Assembly: GCA_046350555.1 (NCBI GenBank)
Contig: JAXMAF010000019.1
Location: 1-64,000 of the forward strand
From: JAXMAF01 sp046350555
GTDB taxonomy: Bacteria > Planctomycetota > Phycisphaerae > Phycisphaerales > SM1A02
Reading direction: 5' to 3'
Length of the DNA: 64,000 bases
The position numbers were made by a program, and so were the translations under genes. This document shows, piece by piece, positions 31,844-40,519 of this stretch (within the stretch, counting starts at the first letter, position 1; each line of letters begins with the position of its first letter). Below the pieces are notes generated by a model. It was given only the letters and a program-made list of their open reading frames with translations, was not told the DNA's origin and ran no database searches.

Positions 31844-32786
31844 ACAAAAAAAAGAAATGCGTGTTGTCCTCCTCGCGCTTCGAGGAGATAGGCAGGTGGT
31901 AGCTTCGCGCGCCTGCGAGGCGTCGCGGCAGCGGGATCCAGCGACCGGTCATCAGCGTTCGCCGGCACCTGAAGCCGTGCTGCTCGACGAGGCGCTGGAA
32001 CTGCTCCACGGTCCATCCGTTGATCGTGTCCGGATGCGCGCCGATCGCCTGGTACTTGCGGCAGAGCGAGTTGTGCACGCCCAGCAGGACCCTGGCGTCC
32101 GGCCGCGCGATGCGATGCAGCTCGTCGAGGATCCGCTCGGGCTGCGGCGTCTGGTGAAGCACCTGGTTGCAGACGACCAGCGACGCCTGCGCGTCGGCGA
32201 CCGGAAGCGCATAGGCGGAACCGAAGGCGAGGTTGACCTCGCGGGCCTCGCGCATCGCCAGGTTCACGTCGTGCTGCGAGAAGGCGATGTCGACGGCGTT
32301 GTAGCAGAGCGAGCGCGGCAGGTAGCGCCGCAACTGCATGTTGCCGCAGCCCACCTCGAGGAAGACGTCGTCCGGCCGCGCCAGCTCGGCGATCCATCGG
32401 CCCATCCGGCGCGCGACGAATCCATCCACGAGCCACCAGCTCCAGAGGCGGGCCGCGGGACGCAGCAACCGCTTCACGCCGCCGCGCACACCGGCATCGG
32501 CGCGGATTCCGGCGACCTGTCCATGTCCCGCCTCCGGGTTGGCATGAATCGGCTCCGCGAGTCCGGTCGGGATGTCGTGGTCTCCGACGCGCGCCGTGCG
32601 CGTCGTGGTCCAGACGATTCGTCCCGACGATCGTCCCGAAGGGGTTGCAGGCGGGTTGGCGGGCGAGGCGGGCATCGGGTGCGGCACTGTGCGGCCGAGT
32701 TCGGGTGGCGTCAAGGATCGCGCGTCGTTGGGATCGAGCGGCGACGCGACGAAGGCCCCGATGCCGAAACCGTGCGCGCCGAACAT
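31770..32786 (-). CDS. Class I SAM-dependent methyltransferase with repeat-derived C-terminus
   Basis: A 338-residue product. The SAM-binding motif FLEVGCGNMQLRRYL is near residue 145, followed by NAVDIAFSQHDVN and the motif-IV-like ASLVVCNQVLHQTPQPERIL. It resembles small-molecule or glycan methyltransferases, and its place in the polysaccharide region fits sugar methylation. The start at 32786 is supported by AAGGAG 9 nt upstream. The last about 25 residues (ERSVRPSGPTLALVRRAGQG) are read from repeat B and have no counterpart in the fold, so the original stop was probably lost or displaced by the repeat. Confidence 0.8.
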   Translation of the reverse strand: MFGAHGFGIGAFVASPLDPNDARSLTPPELGRTVPHPMPASPANPPATPSGRSSGRIVWTTTRTARVGDHDIPTGLAEPIHANPEAGHGQVAGIRADAGVRGGVKRLLRPAARLWSWWLVDGFVARRMGRWIAELARPDDVFLEVGCGNMQLRRYLPRSLCYNAVDIAFSQHDVNLAMREAREVNLAFGSAYALPVADAQASLVVCNQVLHQTPQPERILDELHRIARPDARVLLGVHNSLCRKYQAIGAHPDTINGWTVEQFQRLVEQHGFRCRRTLMTGRWIPLPRRLAGARSYHLPISSKREEDNTHFFFLLERSVRPSGPTLALVRRAGQGPAG

Positions 32787-32795
32787 GTGCGCTAA

Positions 32796-32801
32796 CTCCT
32801 T
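32796..32801 (-). promoter_or_regulatory. Ribosome binding site AAGGAG for the methyltransferase
   Basis: AAGGAG on the minus strand, 9 nt before the ATG at 32786; it decides the long N-terminus over later Met codons. Confidence 0.6.
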
Positions 32802-32828
32802 GCCCTGTCACCACCTGCGCGTTATGCT
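32800..32828 (+). promoter_or_regulatory. Possible promoter for the pilin-like pair
   Basis: TTGCCC at 32800-32805, a 17-bp spacer and TATGCT at 32823-32828. It points toward the two prepilin-type genes and overlaps the 5' region of the divergent methyltransferase. Confidence 0.35.
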
Positions 32829-32959
32829 TGGTTCAGCAGCGGATGAGCGTGACGGGTCTTCCGTCGGGCGGAGCGGTGGCGTTGGCGCCAACCGTTCGCT
32901 CCGACCGGGAGTTTCGCACGTATCGCTGGTCGAAGGTCTCCCCTTCCGAGGCACCGCTC

Positions 32960-34051
32960 ATGGCTGCTCATCCCACCTCAACTCGTACGGACTCCAGTCG
33001 ACCTCCATGCGTTCGACCCCTCGCCCGCGACGGCAGCGTGGGGCAAGGTCGCGTTGTCTGGCGCGCCAGGCGACTCCATGGCGCGTCGCGCGGCTTCTCG
33101 ATCACGGAACTGCTTGTCGTGATCGGCATCATCGTGCTCCTCGTGGCCCTGCTGCTGCCCGCGCTCGCGGCCGCGCAGCAGAAGGCCCGTGCGACGACGA
33201 CCACCGGCACGATGGAGCAGTTCGCGCTGGCGTGCGAGAGCTTCCATCAGAAGTTCGGCTACTACCCCGGCGTCGTTCCCGAGAACATCCTGGCGGCCGA
33301 TCCCAAGATCAGCGGCACGGAGAATGCGCTGCTGCACCTCATGGGCGGCTTCGTGCGCGAGGAGGACGACCCGACGGTCTTCAACAGCGCGGCGTACAGC
33401 GGGTCGGATTGGAAGACGATCACGTTCGGCTCCGGGCCCGGGCAATATCGGATCAAGGTCAACCGCTTCAAGCTCGGCGAGGGACCCATCATCAACGGCC
33501 AGCAGCAGTCCCCCTTCTTCTCGCCGAAGGGTTCGGAGCTCCGGGCGCTTCCCGGCCAGAACCTGGTCAACGCCGACTCCGGCGATCCCTTCGCCGACGA
33601 CGCCTACCAGCTTCCCGACCTCGCCGATGCGTGGGGACAACCGATCATCTACCTGCGCTCGCTGCGCGAGAGCGGCCCGCTCGTCGGCGCGTCGGGCGCC
33701 GTTCCGGCCCCGCAGTTCTCGCGCGCGTCGATGTCCCCCTATCTCGCTTCGGCGGCGCTCGGCGATGCCGGCAAGGCGCAGTCCGACAGCGTGCTCAATT
33801 CGGGCAACGACGCCAACCGCGACGGCAACCTCGCCCAGATCATCCGCCACCCAGCGTTCGGCAAGGCCAACGAGCCGCAGTCCAGCACGCCGAAGGGACG
33901 CTTCATCGTCATCTCGGCCGGCAAGGACGGCGTCTTCTTCTCCAAGTTCGACGGACCCGGATCGAAGAGCACGCCGGTGACCGACCTGGTCGCCGCCGGA
34001 CCCAAGACGATCGACGAGTTCGACGACCTCCGTCGCTTCGGCGGAGGCTGA
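32960..34051 (+). CDS. Prepilin-type N-terminal methylation protein (pseudopilin), first of two
   Basis: Type II secretion or type IV pilin-like protein. The prepilin peptidase site and N-terminal helix are unmistakable: RGFSITELLVVIGIIVLLVALLLPALA at about residues 45-71, with Glu at +5 after Gly-Phe. After it comes a long extracellular domain (SFHQKFGYYPGVVPENILA, PFFSPKGSELRALPGQNLVN, GRFIVISAGKDGVFFS). The long leader from ATG 32960 is partly coded by repeat A; a GTG at 33038 would give a shorter leader and is a real alternative. A possible promoter lies at 32800-32828. 363 residues from 32960. Confidence 0.8.
   Translation: MAAHPTSTRTDSSRPPCVRPLARDGSVGQGRVVWRARRLHGASRGFSITELLVVIGIIVLLVALLLPALAAAQQKARATTTTGTMEQFALACESFHQKFGYYPGVVPENILAADPKISGTENALLHLMGGFVREEDDPTVFNSAAYSGSDWKTITFGSGPGQYRIKVNRFKLGEGPIINGQQQSPFFSPKGSELRALPGQNLVNADSGDPFADDAYQLPDLADAWGQPIIYLRSLRESGPLVGASGAVPAPQFSRASMSPYLASAALGDAGKAQSDSVLNSGNDANRDGNLAQIIRHPAFGKANEPQSSTPKGRFIVISAGKDGVFFSKFDGPGSKSTPVTDLVAAGPKTIDEFDDLRRFGGG
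32986..33070 (+). repeat. Interspersed repeat family A, copy 4 (shortened)
   Basis: TACGGACTCCAGTCGACC, TCCATGCGTTCGACCCC, then a diverged end GGGGCAAGGTCGCGTTGTC. It lies inside the predicted leader of the first pilin-like gene and is read as SSRPPCVRPLARDG. Confidence 0.75.
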
Positions 34052-34131
34052 GGCGCAGCGCCGCCACGCGCGGCGCGCGTCAGCACCGCATCGGCTGTAC
34101 CTTGTTCGTTCGTCGCTCCAGCGGAGGCCGC

Positions 34132-35115
34132 ATGCAACGCCGTCCCAGTCGATTCGCCAGCGGGTCGCCCAGCCGACTCCCGGCCCGGTCGATCGCCCCC
34201 CGTCGCGCCGTCGGTTCCGGCGGAGATCGTCGATCGTTCCGTCCAGCGCACCGCGCCGCGTTCACGCTCATCGAGCTGCTTGTCGTGATCGCGGTCATCG
34301 TGCTCGTCGTCTCGCTCCTGCTCGTGGCGATCGCCGCCGCGCGCAGCGCCGCCAGCCGCGCCGGCGACGTCTCCACCTTGCGCCAGCTCGCCGCGGCGCA
34401 CGCCGCCTATGCGAACGACCACACGCAGCGCCTGCTGCCGGGCTACGTGAACGCCGACCTCCAGGCGTCGCTTCCGATCAAGACCGATCTCGCCGACGGC
34501 ACCGTCGTGGCACCGGCCGCGGCGGCGACCTATGTCTGGCGGCTGGCGCCATACGTCGACCGGAACTGGCAGACGTTTCATCGCAACGCCGACCCCGGGA
34601 CTCGAGCCCGCCTGGACGCCCAGTACGCCGCGGGCGACCTGACCGAGATCGCGCTCCAGCCGAGCTACGCGCTCAACTCGATCTTCATCGGTGGCGACAG
34701 CGACCACGGCGGCGGCGACGCGACGGCGCGCAGCCCGTGGAACACGCAGGGCAACCCGACGATCGCCGCCACGCGCGTCACCGACCTGCGCAATCCAACG
34801 CAACTGGTGCTCTTCGCGCCGGTCACGCTCGCGGGCAATGGCGGCAATGGCACCAACGCATCGAACACCGCGTGGCACGAACTGCGCGCGCCGTACCTCA
34901 AGGTCCAGCAGTGGTCGTTCGGCGCCGGCGGGACGGTGACCGCCGCGGCCGCCGCCGCAACACCGGAGGGCATCCCCTCGGTCGGGAAGGGCGCCGCGAT
35001 CCTCCCCGTCGCGTTCTGCGACGGCAGCGCCACCGGCGTGCGGCTGGAGGAACTGGCCGAGGACATGCGCCGCTGGGCGCCCTTCGCGGACGGCCCGAAG
35101 TGGCGCGTGCCGTAG
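34132..35115 (+). CDS. Prepilin-type N-terminal methylation protein (pseudopilin), second of two
   Basis: A 327-residue planctomycete pseudopilin of the type with a C-terminal FCDGSATGV (the H/F-x-DG-like end of DUF1559 relatives). The leader is long and basic (residues 1-41), followed by AAFTLIELLVVIAVIVLVVSLLLVAIAAA at about 42-70. The middle has YVWRLAPYVDRNWQTFHR and a Gly/Asn-rich loop. It starts 80 bp after the first pilin-like gene and the pair is probably one transcript. A family A repeat in the opposite orientation follows. The role could be a type II secretion pseudopilin or a surface fibre; the assembly ATPase is not in the window. Confidence 0.82.
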   Translation: MQRRPSRFASGSPSRLPARSIAPRRAVGSGGDRRSFRPAHRAAFTLIELLVVIAVIVLVVSLLLVAIAAARSAASRAGDVSTLRQLAAAHAAYANDHTQRLLPGYVNADLQASLPIKTDLADGTVVAPAAAATYVWRLAPYVDRNWQTFHRNADPGTRARLDAQYAAGDLTEIALQPSYALNSIFIGGDSDHGGGDATARSPWNTQGNPTIAATRVTDLRNPTQLVLFAPVTLAGNGGNGTNASNTAWHELRAPYLKVQQWSFGAGGTVTAAAAAATPEGIPSVGKGAAILPVAFCDGSATGVRLEELAEDMRRWAPFADGPKWRVP

Positions 35116-35123
35116 GGGCGCGA

Positions 35124-35222
35124 GGCGCGTCCCGATCGACCCTGGCTCGCCGCGCAGCCCAATTCCGCCCGCGATGCACTCGCGGGCACGGGATGGAGCG
35201 CATGGAGGTCTGCGGGAGCCCG
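35124..35222 (-). repeat. Interspersed repeat family A, copy 5 (inverted)
   Basis: Minus strand: ACCTCCATGCGCTCCATCCCG, TGCCCGCGAGTGC, GGCGGAATTGGGCTG and a GGGACGCGCC end. It lies in the gap between the convergent pilin-like and polymerase genes, downstream of the polymerase in the same sense. Confidence 0.7.
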
Positions 35223-35270
35223 CACGAGTCGCCGAGCGCGTGGTCGTGCCGAGCGCGTGATCGCGCCGAC

Positions 35271-36617
35271 TCAGCGCGCCGCCAGGGCACGCTCGTGGAG
35301 TTCCGGCTCCTCGAGCTCCGCGTGCTCGAACTCTTCTCCGGCCGCGCGGAGTTGCTCGCTCCGCGCGATCTTGCCGAGGAAGAGCCAGTACATGAAGGTG
35401 TCGCCGCCACTGATGAAGGTGCCCTGTTTCATCGAGAGCAGCAGGAAGAAGCCCGACTGCGCCCCAAGCACGGCGACCGTCGCCCGCCAGGCGCGGTCGT
35501 CCGGATGCATCCGCCAGAGCCTCCGACCCGACGCGAACGTCGTCCACAGGATCGCGCCCACGACCCCGACGCCGACGAGCCCCTGCTCGCAGAGCACCTC
35601 GACGAAGAAGTTGTGGACGTAGTTGTCGCCGGGCACCACCGCCGAGAGGGCGTTGGTGCCGAGGCCGAACGGCCACGACCCCGGACTCTCCATGTACGCC
35701 GTCAGCAGCTTCTTGATGCGGTAGCTGCGCTCCTCGACGCTGGTCTCGAAGTCGCGCGCCCCCCAGCGGCTCTCGTTGTCGTAGCCGACGAAGAGCCGGA
35801 ACCCGACATAGAACGCCAAGACCAGGACCGCCACGCCGATGGTCACCCCCACGAACTGCTTCATGTTCGCGATGCGCCGCGCCACCGGATAGAAGAGCAG
35901 GCCACAGGCGATGGCGGCGATGACCTGGCCGCGCGAACCGCTGACGATCGCCAGTCGCATCCCCAGCAGGAACGACGCGACTCGCAGCGCCAGCAGCAGC
36001 GGCGCCCGGCGCGGCGCCGCGTAGAGCACGGCGACGAGGGCTAGCATGCCGCCCGCGTCGGCCAGGGCGAGAGGGCTGCCGCGGTCGTCCTTGCCGATGA
36101 CGGCCAGCTCGATCGTCATCCGCCCCGCGTAGAAGGTCATGTTGGGGTTGACGAAGATGAGCAGCGCCACCACCGAGCCCGTGATCATGAACGGAACGAG
36201 CAGGGCCTGGTACTCCTCGACCTCGGAGACCAACATCGGCGCCAGGATCATCATGAGCACCAGGTACGGCGCGCCGGCGATCATCATGTCCGCGCCGTTG
36301 ACGTGTCCGGGCGACCAGAGCAGTCCCACCGTCGCCTGCGCAAAGAGCACCATCACCCAGACCGTGACCGGGTTCTTGAAGCCGGCGAGCAGCGACTTCC
36401 CCTGGGTGATGCGCGAGAGCAGGCCGATGCCGACGAGACCGGCGACGACCGCGTTGACCAGCCACGAATAGCGCAGCGCGATCGTGAAGTAGCTCTGGAC
36501 GAGCTGCTCGATCGGAAACTGGAGCACCACGGCCACCAGCGCCACCTGCGGACGCCAGACGCAATACACCAGCCCGACGAGGAGCGCAGCGGCGACGATG
36601 AGCGACAGCGGATTCAT
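35271..36617 (-). CDS. O-antigen polymerase/ligase-like membrane protein (Wzy/WaaL type)
   Basis: A 448-residue inner-membrane protein with around ten hydrophobic segments, beginning MNPLSLIVAAALLVGLVYCVW. The large periplasmic loop typical of Wzy/O-antigen ligases follows residue 290 and contains GLGTNALSAVVPGDNYVHNFFVEVLCEQGLVG, the HN-containing signature seen in O-antigen ligase family (PF04932-type) proteins. The acidic C-terminal tail is cytoplasmic. Family members polymerise repeat units or ligate glycan to lipid A; which of the two cannot be told. It diverges from the GT4 gene at 36.7 kb with 90 bp between the starts. Confidence 0.82.
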   Translation of the reverse strand: MNPLSLIVAAALLVGLVYCVWRPQVALVAVVLQFPIEQLVQSYFTIALRYSWLVNAVVAGLVGIGLLSRITQGKSLLAGFKNPVTVWVMVLFAQATVGLLWSPGHVNGADMMIAGAPYLVLMMILAPMLVSEVEEYQALLVPFMITGSVVALLIFVNPNMTFYAGRMTIELAVIGKDDRGSPLALADAGGMLALVAVLYAAPRRAPLLLALRVASFLLGMRLAIVSGSRGQVIAAIACGLLFYPVARRIANMKQFVGVTIGVAVLVLAFYVGFRLFVGYDNESRWGARDFETSVEERSYRIKKLLTAYMESPGSWPFGLGTNALSAVVPGDNYVHNFFVEVLCEQGLVGVGVVGAILWTTFASGRRLWRMHPDDRAWRATVAVLGAQSGFFLLLSMKQGTFISGGDTFMYWLFLGKIARSEQLRAAGEEFEHAELEEPELHERALAAR

Positions 36618-36707
36618 GGCAACGACGTCGTCGGCGCCTCGCCGTTCACGGTGGTGGCGGGCGAGCCGGCGATCGTAGGTTGTGCGGAACTGCGGTGGCT
36701 TCCTGCG

Positions 36708-38021
36708 ATGGTCATGCCGGCATCGACTCCCAACGGCTCCGATCCCTTCCCCGATCCTTCGTCGCGGAGGGACGGCGCGGACGGCGCGGCCACGGGCGCA
36801 CCGCCGCTGCGCGTGGCGTTCGTGCAGATGATCGTCGCCCGCTACCGCGTGCCGATCTTCGACGCGCTGGCGCGCGTGCCGGGCATCGACCTGACCGTGC
36901 TCGCCGACACCGCGCAGGCCGACGGCAGCCTCGAGTCGGTCCCGCACCTCGGCCGGTTCCGCTGCGAGCACGCGCCGTGGACCCGCGTCGGCGGCTTCAT
37001 CTCGCAGCCGGGGCTGCTCGAGGCCGCCCGGAGCGGACGCTTCGACGTCTTGATCACGACCTGGAACACGCGCCTGCTCCAGCTCTTCCCGGCGCTGGCG
37101 GCGGCGCGGCGCCGTTCCGTCGCGACGCTCCTCTTCGGCCACGGCGACAGCAAGAACGAGGGATCGCTGCGACGGAGGATCCGCAACGCGGCGCTGCGCC
37201 GCAGCGACGGCGCGATCGTCTACAACTTCGCCGCCGCCGAACGGCTCGCGGCGGAGGGATTCCCGCGGACGAAGCTCTTCACCGCGCCCAACGCCATCGA
37301 CCAGGAACCGATCCAGGCGGCGCGCGGACACTGGCTCGCCCAGCCGGCGGCGCTCGCGGCGTTTCGCCGGGAGCACGGCATTCACGGGCGCGAGCTGGCG
37401 ATCTTCCTGTCGCGCATCGAACCGGACAAGGGAGTCGATCTCCTGCTCCGCGCGTTCGCCCGGCTGCGCGCGTCGCGCCCGTCGGCCAGGCTGGCGATCG
37501 TCGGCGATGGCTCGCGCCGCGAGGCGATGCAGGCGCTCGCCGCGGACCTGGGCCTCGCCGACGCGGTCGCGTTCCCGGGCGCCCTCTACGACGACATGGA
37601 CCTTGCCCCGTGGATGCTCAGCGCGGCGGCCTTCGCCTATCCGCGCGCCATCGGGCTGAGCATCCTGCACGCCTTCGGCTACGGGCTTCCGGTGGTGACC
37701 TGCGACGACATGCCCTCGCACAATCCCGAGATCGAGGCGCTGCGTCCCGGCGAGAACGGACTGCTCTACCGCGCCGGCGACATCGACGACTTCGCCGCCG
37801 CCATCGGCCGTTGCATGGACGACGGCGCGGTGTGGCAGGCCATGTCGGTGGCGGCGCTGGCGACCGTGACCGGCCACGGAAGCTACAGCGTCGCGCGGAT
37901 GGTCGAGTCGATCGCCCACGCCGCGCGCTGTGCCGCGGCCATGTACACTCGCGAAGCAAGCCGCATCGACCGCTCCACGGCGGCTTCGCCGCACCCTCGC
38001 TCCGGCGAGACGGACCCTTGA
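36708..38021 (+). CDS. GT4-family glycosyltransferase
   Basis: Retaining glycosyltransferase with a GT-B fold; the sugar and acceptor are not known. The 437-residue product has an N-terminal Rossmann-like half (RVAFVQMIVARYRVPIFDALARV) and a C-terminal nucleotide-sugar site. The latter shows FLSRIEPDKGVDLLLRAFA near residue 235, VGDGSRREAMQAL, and the EX7E-like region AIGLSILHAFGYGLPVVTCDD, where the usual first Glu is replaced by Gly-Leu. The first about 25 residues are Ser/Asp-rich and may not be translated. The ATG at 36708 is chosen; 36714 is possible. The epimerase starts 27 bp after its stop. Confidence 0.85.
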   Translation: MVMPASTPNGSDPFPDPSSRRDGADGAATGAPPLRVAFVQMIVARYRVPIFDALARVPGIDLTVLADTAQADGSLESVPHLGRFRCEHAPWTRVGGFISQPGLLEAARSGRFDVLITTWNTRLLQLFPALAAARRRSVATLLFGHGDSKNEGSLRRRIRNAALRRSDGAIVYNFAAAERLAAEGFPRTKLFTAPNAIDQEPIQAARGHWLAQPAALAAFRREHGIHGRELAIFLSRIEPDKGVDLLLRAFARLRASRPSARLAIVGDGSRREAMQALAADLGLADAVAFPGALYDDMDLAPWMLSAAAFAYPRAIGLSILHAFGYGLPVVTCDDMPSHNPEIEALRPGENGLLYRAGDIDDFAAAIGRCMDDGAVWQAMSVAALATVTGHGSYSVARMVESIAHAARCAAAMYTREASRIDRSTAASPHPRSGETDP

Positions 38022-38048
38022 CCATCCCTCCCGATCCGACGGCGCCGA

Positions 38049-39017
38049 ATGATCACCCTGCCCCCGCTTCCCTCCGACGCCACGACCTACGAAGGACGGC
38101 ACGCCTGCGTCACCGGCGGCGCCGGCTTCATCGGCTCGCACCTGGTCGAGGCCCTGGTCGCCCGCGGCGCCGAGGTGAGCGTCGTCGACGATCTCTCCAA
38201 CGGCAGCGTGGAGAGCTTCGCGTCGGTGCGATCCCGCGTGCGCTTCGTCGAGGGATCGATCCTCGACCGCGCCGCGCTCGACGCGGCGATCGCCGGTTGC
38301 GACGTGGTCTTCCACGAGGCGGCGCTCGGCTCGGTCCCCGGAAGCGTCGACGATCCGGTCCGCTACGTGGCGGTCGACGCGACGGGGACGCTCGAGGTGC
38401 TCGAAGCGTGCCGGCGCCACGGCGTTCGTCGGGTCGTGTATGCGGGCAGCAGCAGCGCCTATGGCGATGCCCCGGAATCGCCCAAGGTCGAGACGATGGC
38501 CGTCGATCCCCTCTCTCCCTATGCGGCGGCCAAGCTCGCCGGCGAGCACCTCGTGCGCAGCTACGCGCACTGCTACGGGCTGGAGGCGCTCACGCTGCGC
38601 TACTTCAACGTCTTCGGCCGGCGGCAGCGCGCCGACTCACCCTACTCGGCCGTCATTCCCCGCTTCGCCGACGCCCTGCGCGCCGGAAGGCGACCGGTCA
38701 TCTTCGGGACCGGCGAACAGACGCGCGACTTCGTGCATGTCGCCAACGTGGCCTGGGCGAACCTGCTGGCGGGCGCGACCAGTCGCCCGCTGCGCGGCGG
38801 CGCCGTGAACATCGGTGGCGCCAGCGGCATCTCGCTGCGCGACCTGCTCGAACGGATGGCCGCCGTGCTGCGTCTCTCGCCCGAAACCGACCATCGACCG
38901 CCCCGCGCCGGAGACGTGATGCACAGCACCGCGTCGATCGCCGCGGCGGAGGCGACGATCGGATATCGGCCGGTCGTCTCGTTCGACGAAGGGCTGCGCG
39001 ACCTGCTCGCGGCGTGA
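38049..39017 (+). CDS. NAD-dependent sugar epimerase/dehydratase (extended SDR)
   Basis: Probable UDP-sugar 4-epimerase of the WbpP/GalE group acting on UDP-GlcNAc or UDP-glucose. The 322-residue product has the NAD-binding motif VTGGAGFIGSHLVEAL at residues 21-36 and HEAALGSVPGSVDDP. The catalytic pieces are SSSAYGDAPESPK and the YAAAKLAGEH pair (Tyr-x-x-x-Lys). LRYFNVFGRRQ and GEQTRDFVHVANVAWAN follow. SVPRSVxDP-like and NVFGRRQ words resemble WbpP more than GalE, but this is not proof. It is co-transcribed with the GT4 gene upstream. Confidence 0.88.
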   Translation: MITLPPLPSDATTYEGRHACVTGGAGFIGSHLVEALVARGAEVSVVDDLSNGSVESFASVRSRVRFVEGSILDRAALDAAIAGCDVVFHEAALGSVPGSVDDPVRYVAVDATGTLEVLEACRRHGVRRVVYAGSSSAYGDAPESPKVETMAVDPLSPYAAAKLAGEHLVRSYAHCYGLEALTLRYFNVFGRRQRADSPYSAVIPRFADALRAGRRPVIFGTGEQTRDFVHVANVAWANLLAGATSRPLRGGAVNIGGASGISLRDLLERMAAVLRLSPETDHRPPRAGDVMHSTASIAAAEATIGYRPVVSFDEGLRDLLAA

Positions 39018-39132
39018 ACGCGCTCCAGCGATCTCGGATGGCGCGGCGCCGGCGACGCGCACGAATCGCACCGGTCACACGAGTCGCGCGAGTCGCACCA
39101 GCTGCGCGCGGCGCCCGCCGAACAACCCGGCG

Positions 39133-40290
39133 TCAGCCGGAGAGCACCCACGGGAAGGGTTCGCCCGCTCGAGCGCGCCGATAGACCTCGACCATCGCCG
39201 GTGTCACGCGTTCGAGGGTGAAGCGCTCCTCCACCATGCGACGGGCCGCGGCGCCGGCGCGGGCGCGAAGCGGCTGGTCGCGCAGCATGCGGCGCAAGCC
39301 ATCGCGGAGTCCCTCGACGGTCGTGGGCACGACGACCCCGGCGCCGGCATCGGCCACCTCGGGCGCGTTGCAGCGGTCGCTGAGGAGCAGCGGAAGTCCC
39401 GCGTAGGCCGCCTCCAGGATCGACATCGACATCGTCTCGTGACGGCTCGGCTGGGCGAAGACGTCCGCATCGGCCAGCAGCGCAAGCCGCGCGTCGCCGC
39501 GCACGAGGCCGGGAAGGCGCACGCGCGGCGCCGCGGGATGCCCCGAGAGCATGCGCTGGAGCGCCGGCAGCATGCCCTCGTCCGGGCCCGCCATCACGAG
39601 CACGGCATCCGGGAACTCGGCGGCCACGTCGAGGAAGGCCCGCAGGAGGAGATCGACGCCCTTGATGTCGTGCAGCCGCCCGAGCGAGGCGACGATCGTC
39701 CGGTCGCGCAGCGCCGGATCGGTCGCGCGGAGCGTGCCGCGCGGCGGAAGGGCCGCGAACTCGGCGGTGTCGACGCCGTTGGGCAGCTCGAAGTAGCGGA
39801 AGTCGGCGCCGAGGTGCCGCGACTGCTCCGTCTCGCCCCGGTTGAGCATCTGCACCGCCGAGACGGTGCGCAGCGCGCGTCGGCCCGCGATCGCGAGAAA
39901 CGCCTTCTTCTTCGGCGCCTTGGAGCGCATCGGCCAGTCCATGAACATGCCGTGCATCGTGTGAACGGTCGGCTTGCCGAGCCGCGACGCGGCGAAGATG
40001 AAGCGCGCCGTGTAAGGCCGCCAGAAGGAGTGCGTGTGGACGACGTCGACGCGCGACAGATCGCGCTCGAAGCGCAAGAAGAAGCTCCGATCCAGGAAGC
40101 CCGCCGGGCCGGACCGCTCGACCACGCGCACGTCCGTCCCCGCGACCGCCGTCTGCGCGCCATGGGCCGCCGAGGTCCAGAGCTCGACGTCGAGACCCGC
40201 CTTCGCCTGCCACCGCGCCATCGTCACCGGCACCGTCGCAAGGCCGCCCATGGCTGGATCGAGGTCTTGGACAACGTGAGCGATGAGCAT
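39133..40290 (-). CDS. GT4-family glycosyltransferase
   Basis: A 385-residue GT-B enzyme. The N-terminal half has AHVVQDLDPAMGGLATVPVTMARW and HTHSFWRPYTARF. The C-terminal half has ASLGRLHDIKGVDLLLRAFLDVA, VMAGPDEGMLPAL, and the EX7E motif in DVFAQPSRHETMSMSILEAAYAGLPLLLSD, so both catalytic/phosphate-binding Glu positions are there. The short end is EPFPWVLSG. It likely adds a sugar in the same glycan as the neighbours. A gap of 229 bp separates it from the next GT4 gene; nothing recognisable is in that gap. Confidence 0.88.
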   Translation of the reverse strand: MLIAHVVQDLDPAMGGLATVPVTMARWQAKAGLDVELWTSAAHGAQTAVAGTDVRVVERSGPAGFLDRSFFLRFERDLSRVDVVHTHSFWRPYTARFIFAASRLGKPTVHTMHGMFMDWPMRSKAPKKKAFLAIAGRRALRTVSAVQMLNRGETEQSRHLGADFRYFELPNGVDTAEFAALPPRGTLRATDPALRDRTIVASLGRLHDIKGVDLLLRAFLDVAAEFPDAVLVMAGPDEGMLPALQRMLSGHPAAPRVRLPGLVRGDARLALLADADVFAQPSRHETMSMSILEAAYAGLPLLLSDRCNAPEVADAGAGVVVPTTVEGLRDGLRRMLRDQPLRARAGAAARRMVEERFTLERVTPAMVEVYRRARAGEPFPWVLSG

Positions 40291-40519
40291 GGCGCAGGCG
40301 CTGGGAACCCGACGACTCGTGACGGCTCGGGCGGCGGGCGGACTCTACCCGATGCGGCGACCGGTGCGGGGCCGGCGCGCCACCCGCTGCACCATCCACG
40401 GGGCCATCCGCGGCGTCATCCATGGCGCCAGCCGATGCATCGCGCTGCGCCAGCGAACGCGCGGTGCGGCCGGGTTCGCGCCTCCATGCGAAGCCGCGAG
40501 GGAACGGCCACATCCCGCA

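Noticed and set aside
31844..31855. A-rich run as an intrinsic terminator for the + strand
   Set aside because: The + strand run is A, not T. On the minus strand the T run comes before the hairpin, not after it.
35271..38570. The 5' half of a 1099-codon minus-strand frame upstream of the polymerase
   Set aside because: From 36617 to 38570 it is the antisense of the GT4 and epimerase genes and has shadow composition; only the part from the ATG at 36617 is a membrane protein.
38642..40513. A longer minus-strand protein starting at 40513 (MWPFPRGF)
   Set aside because: It is in a different frame from the GT4 gene it overlaps and is Arg-rich without motifs; the 229-bp gap at 40291-40519 is left as non-coding.
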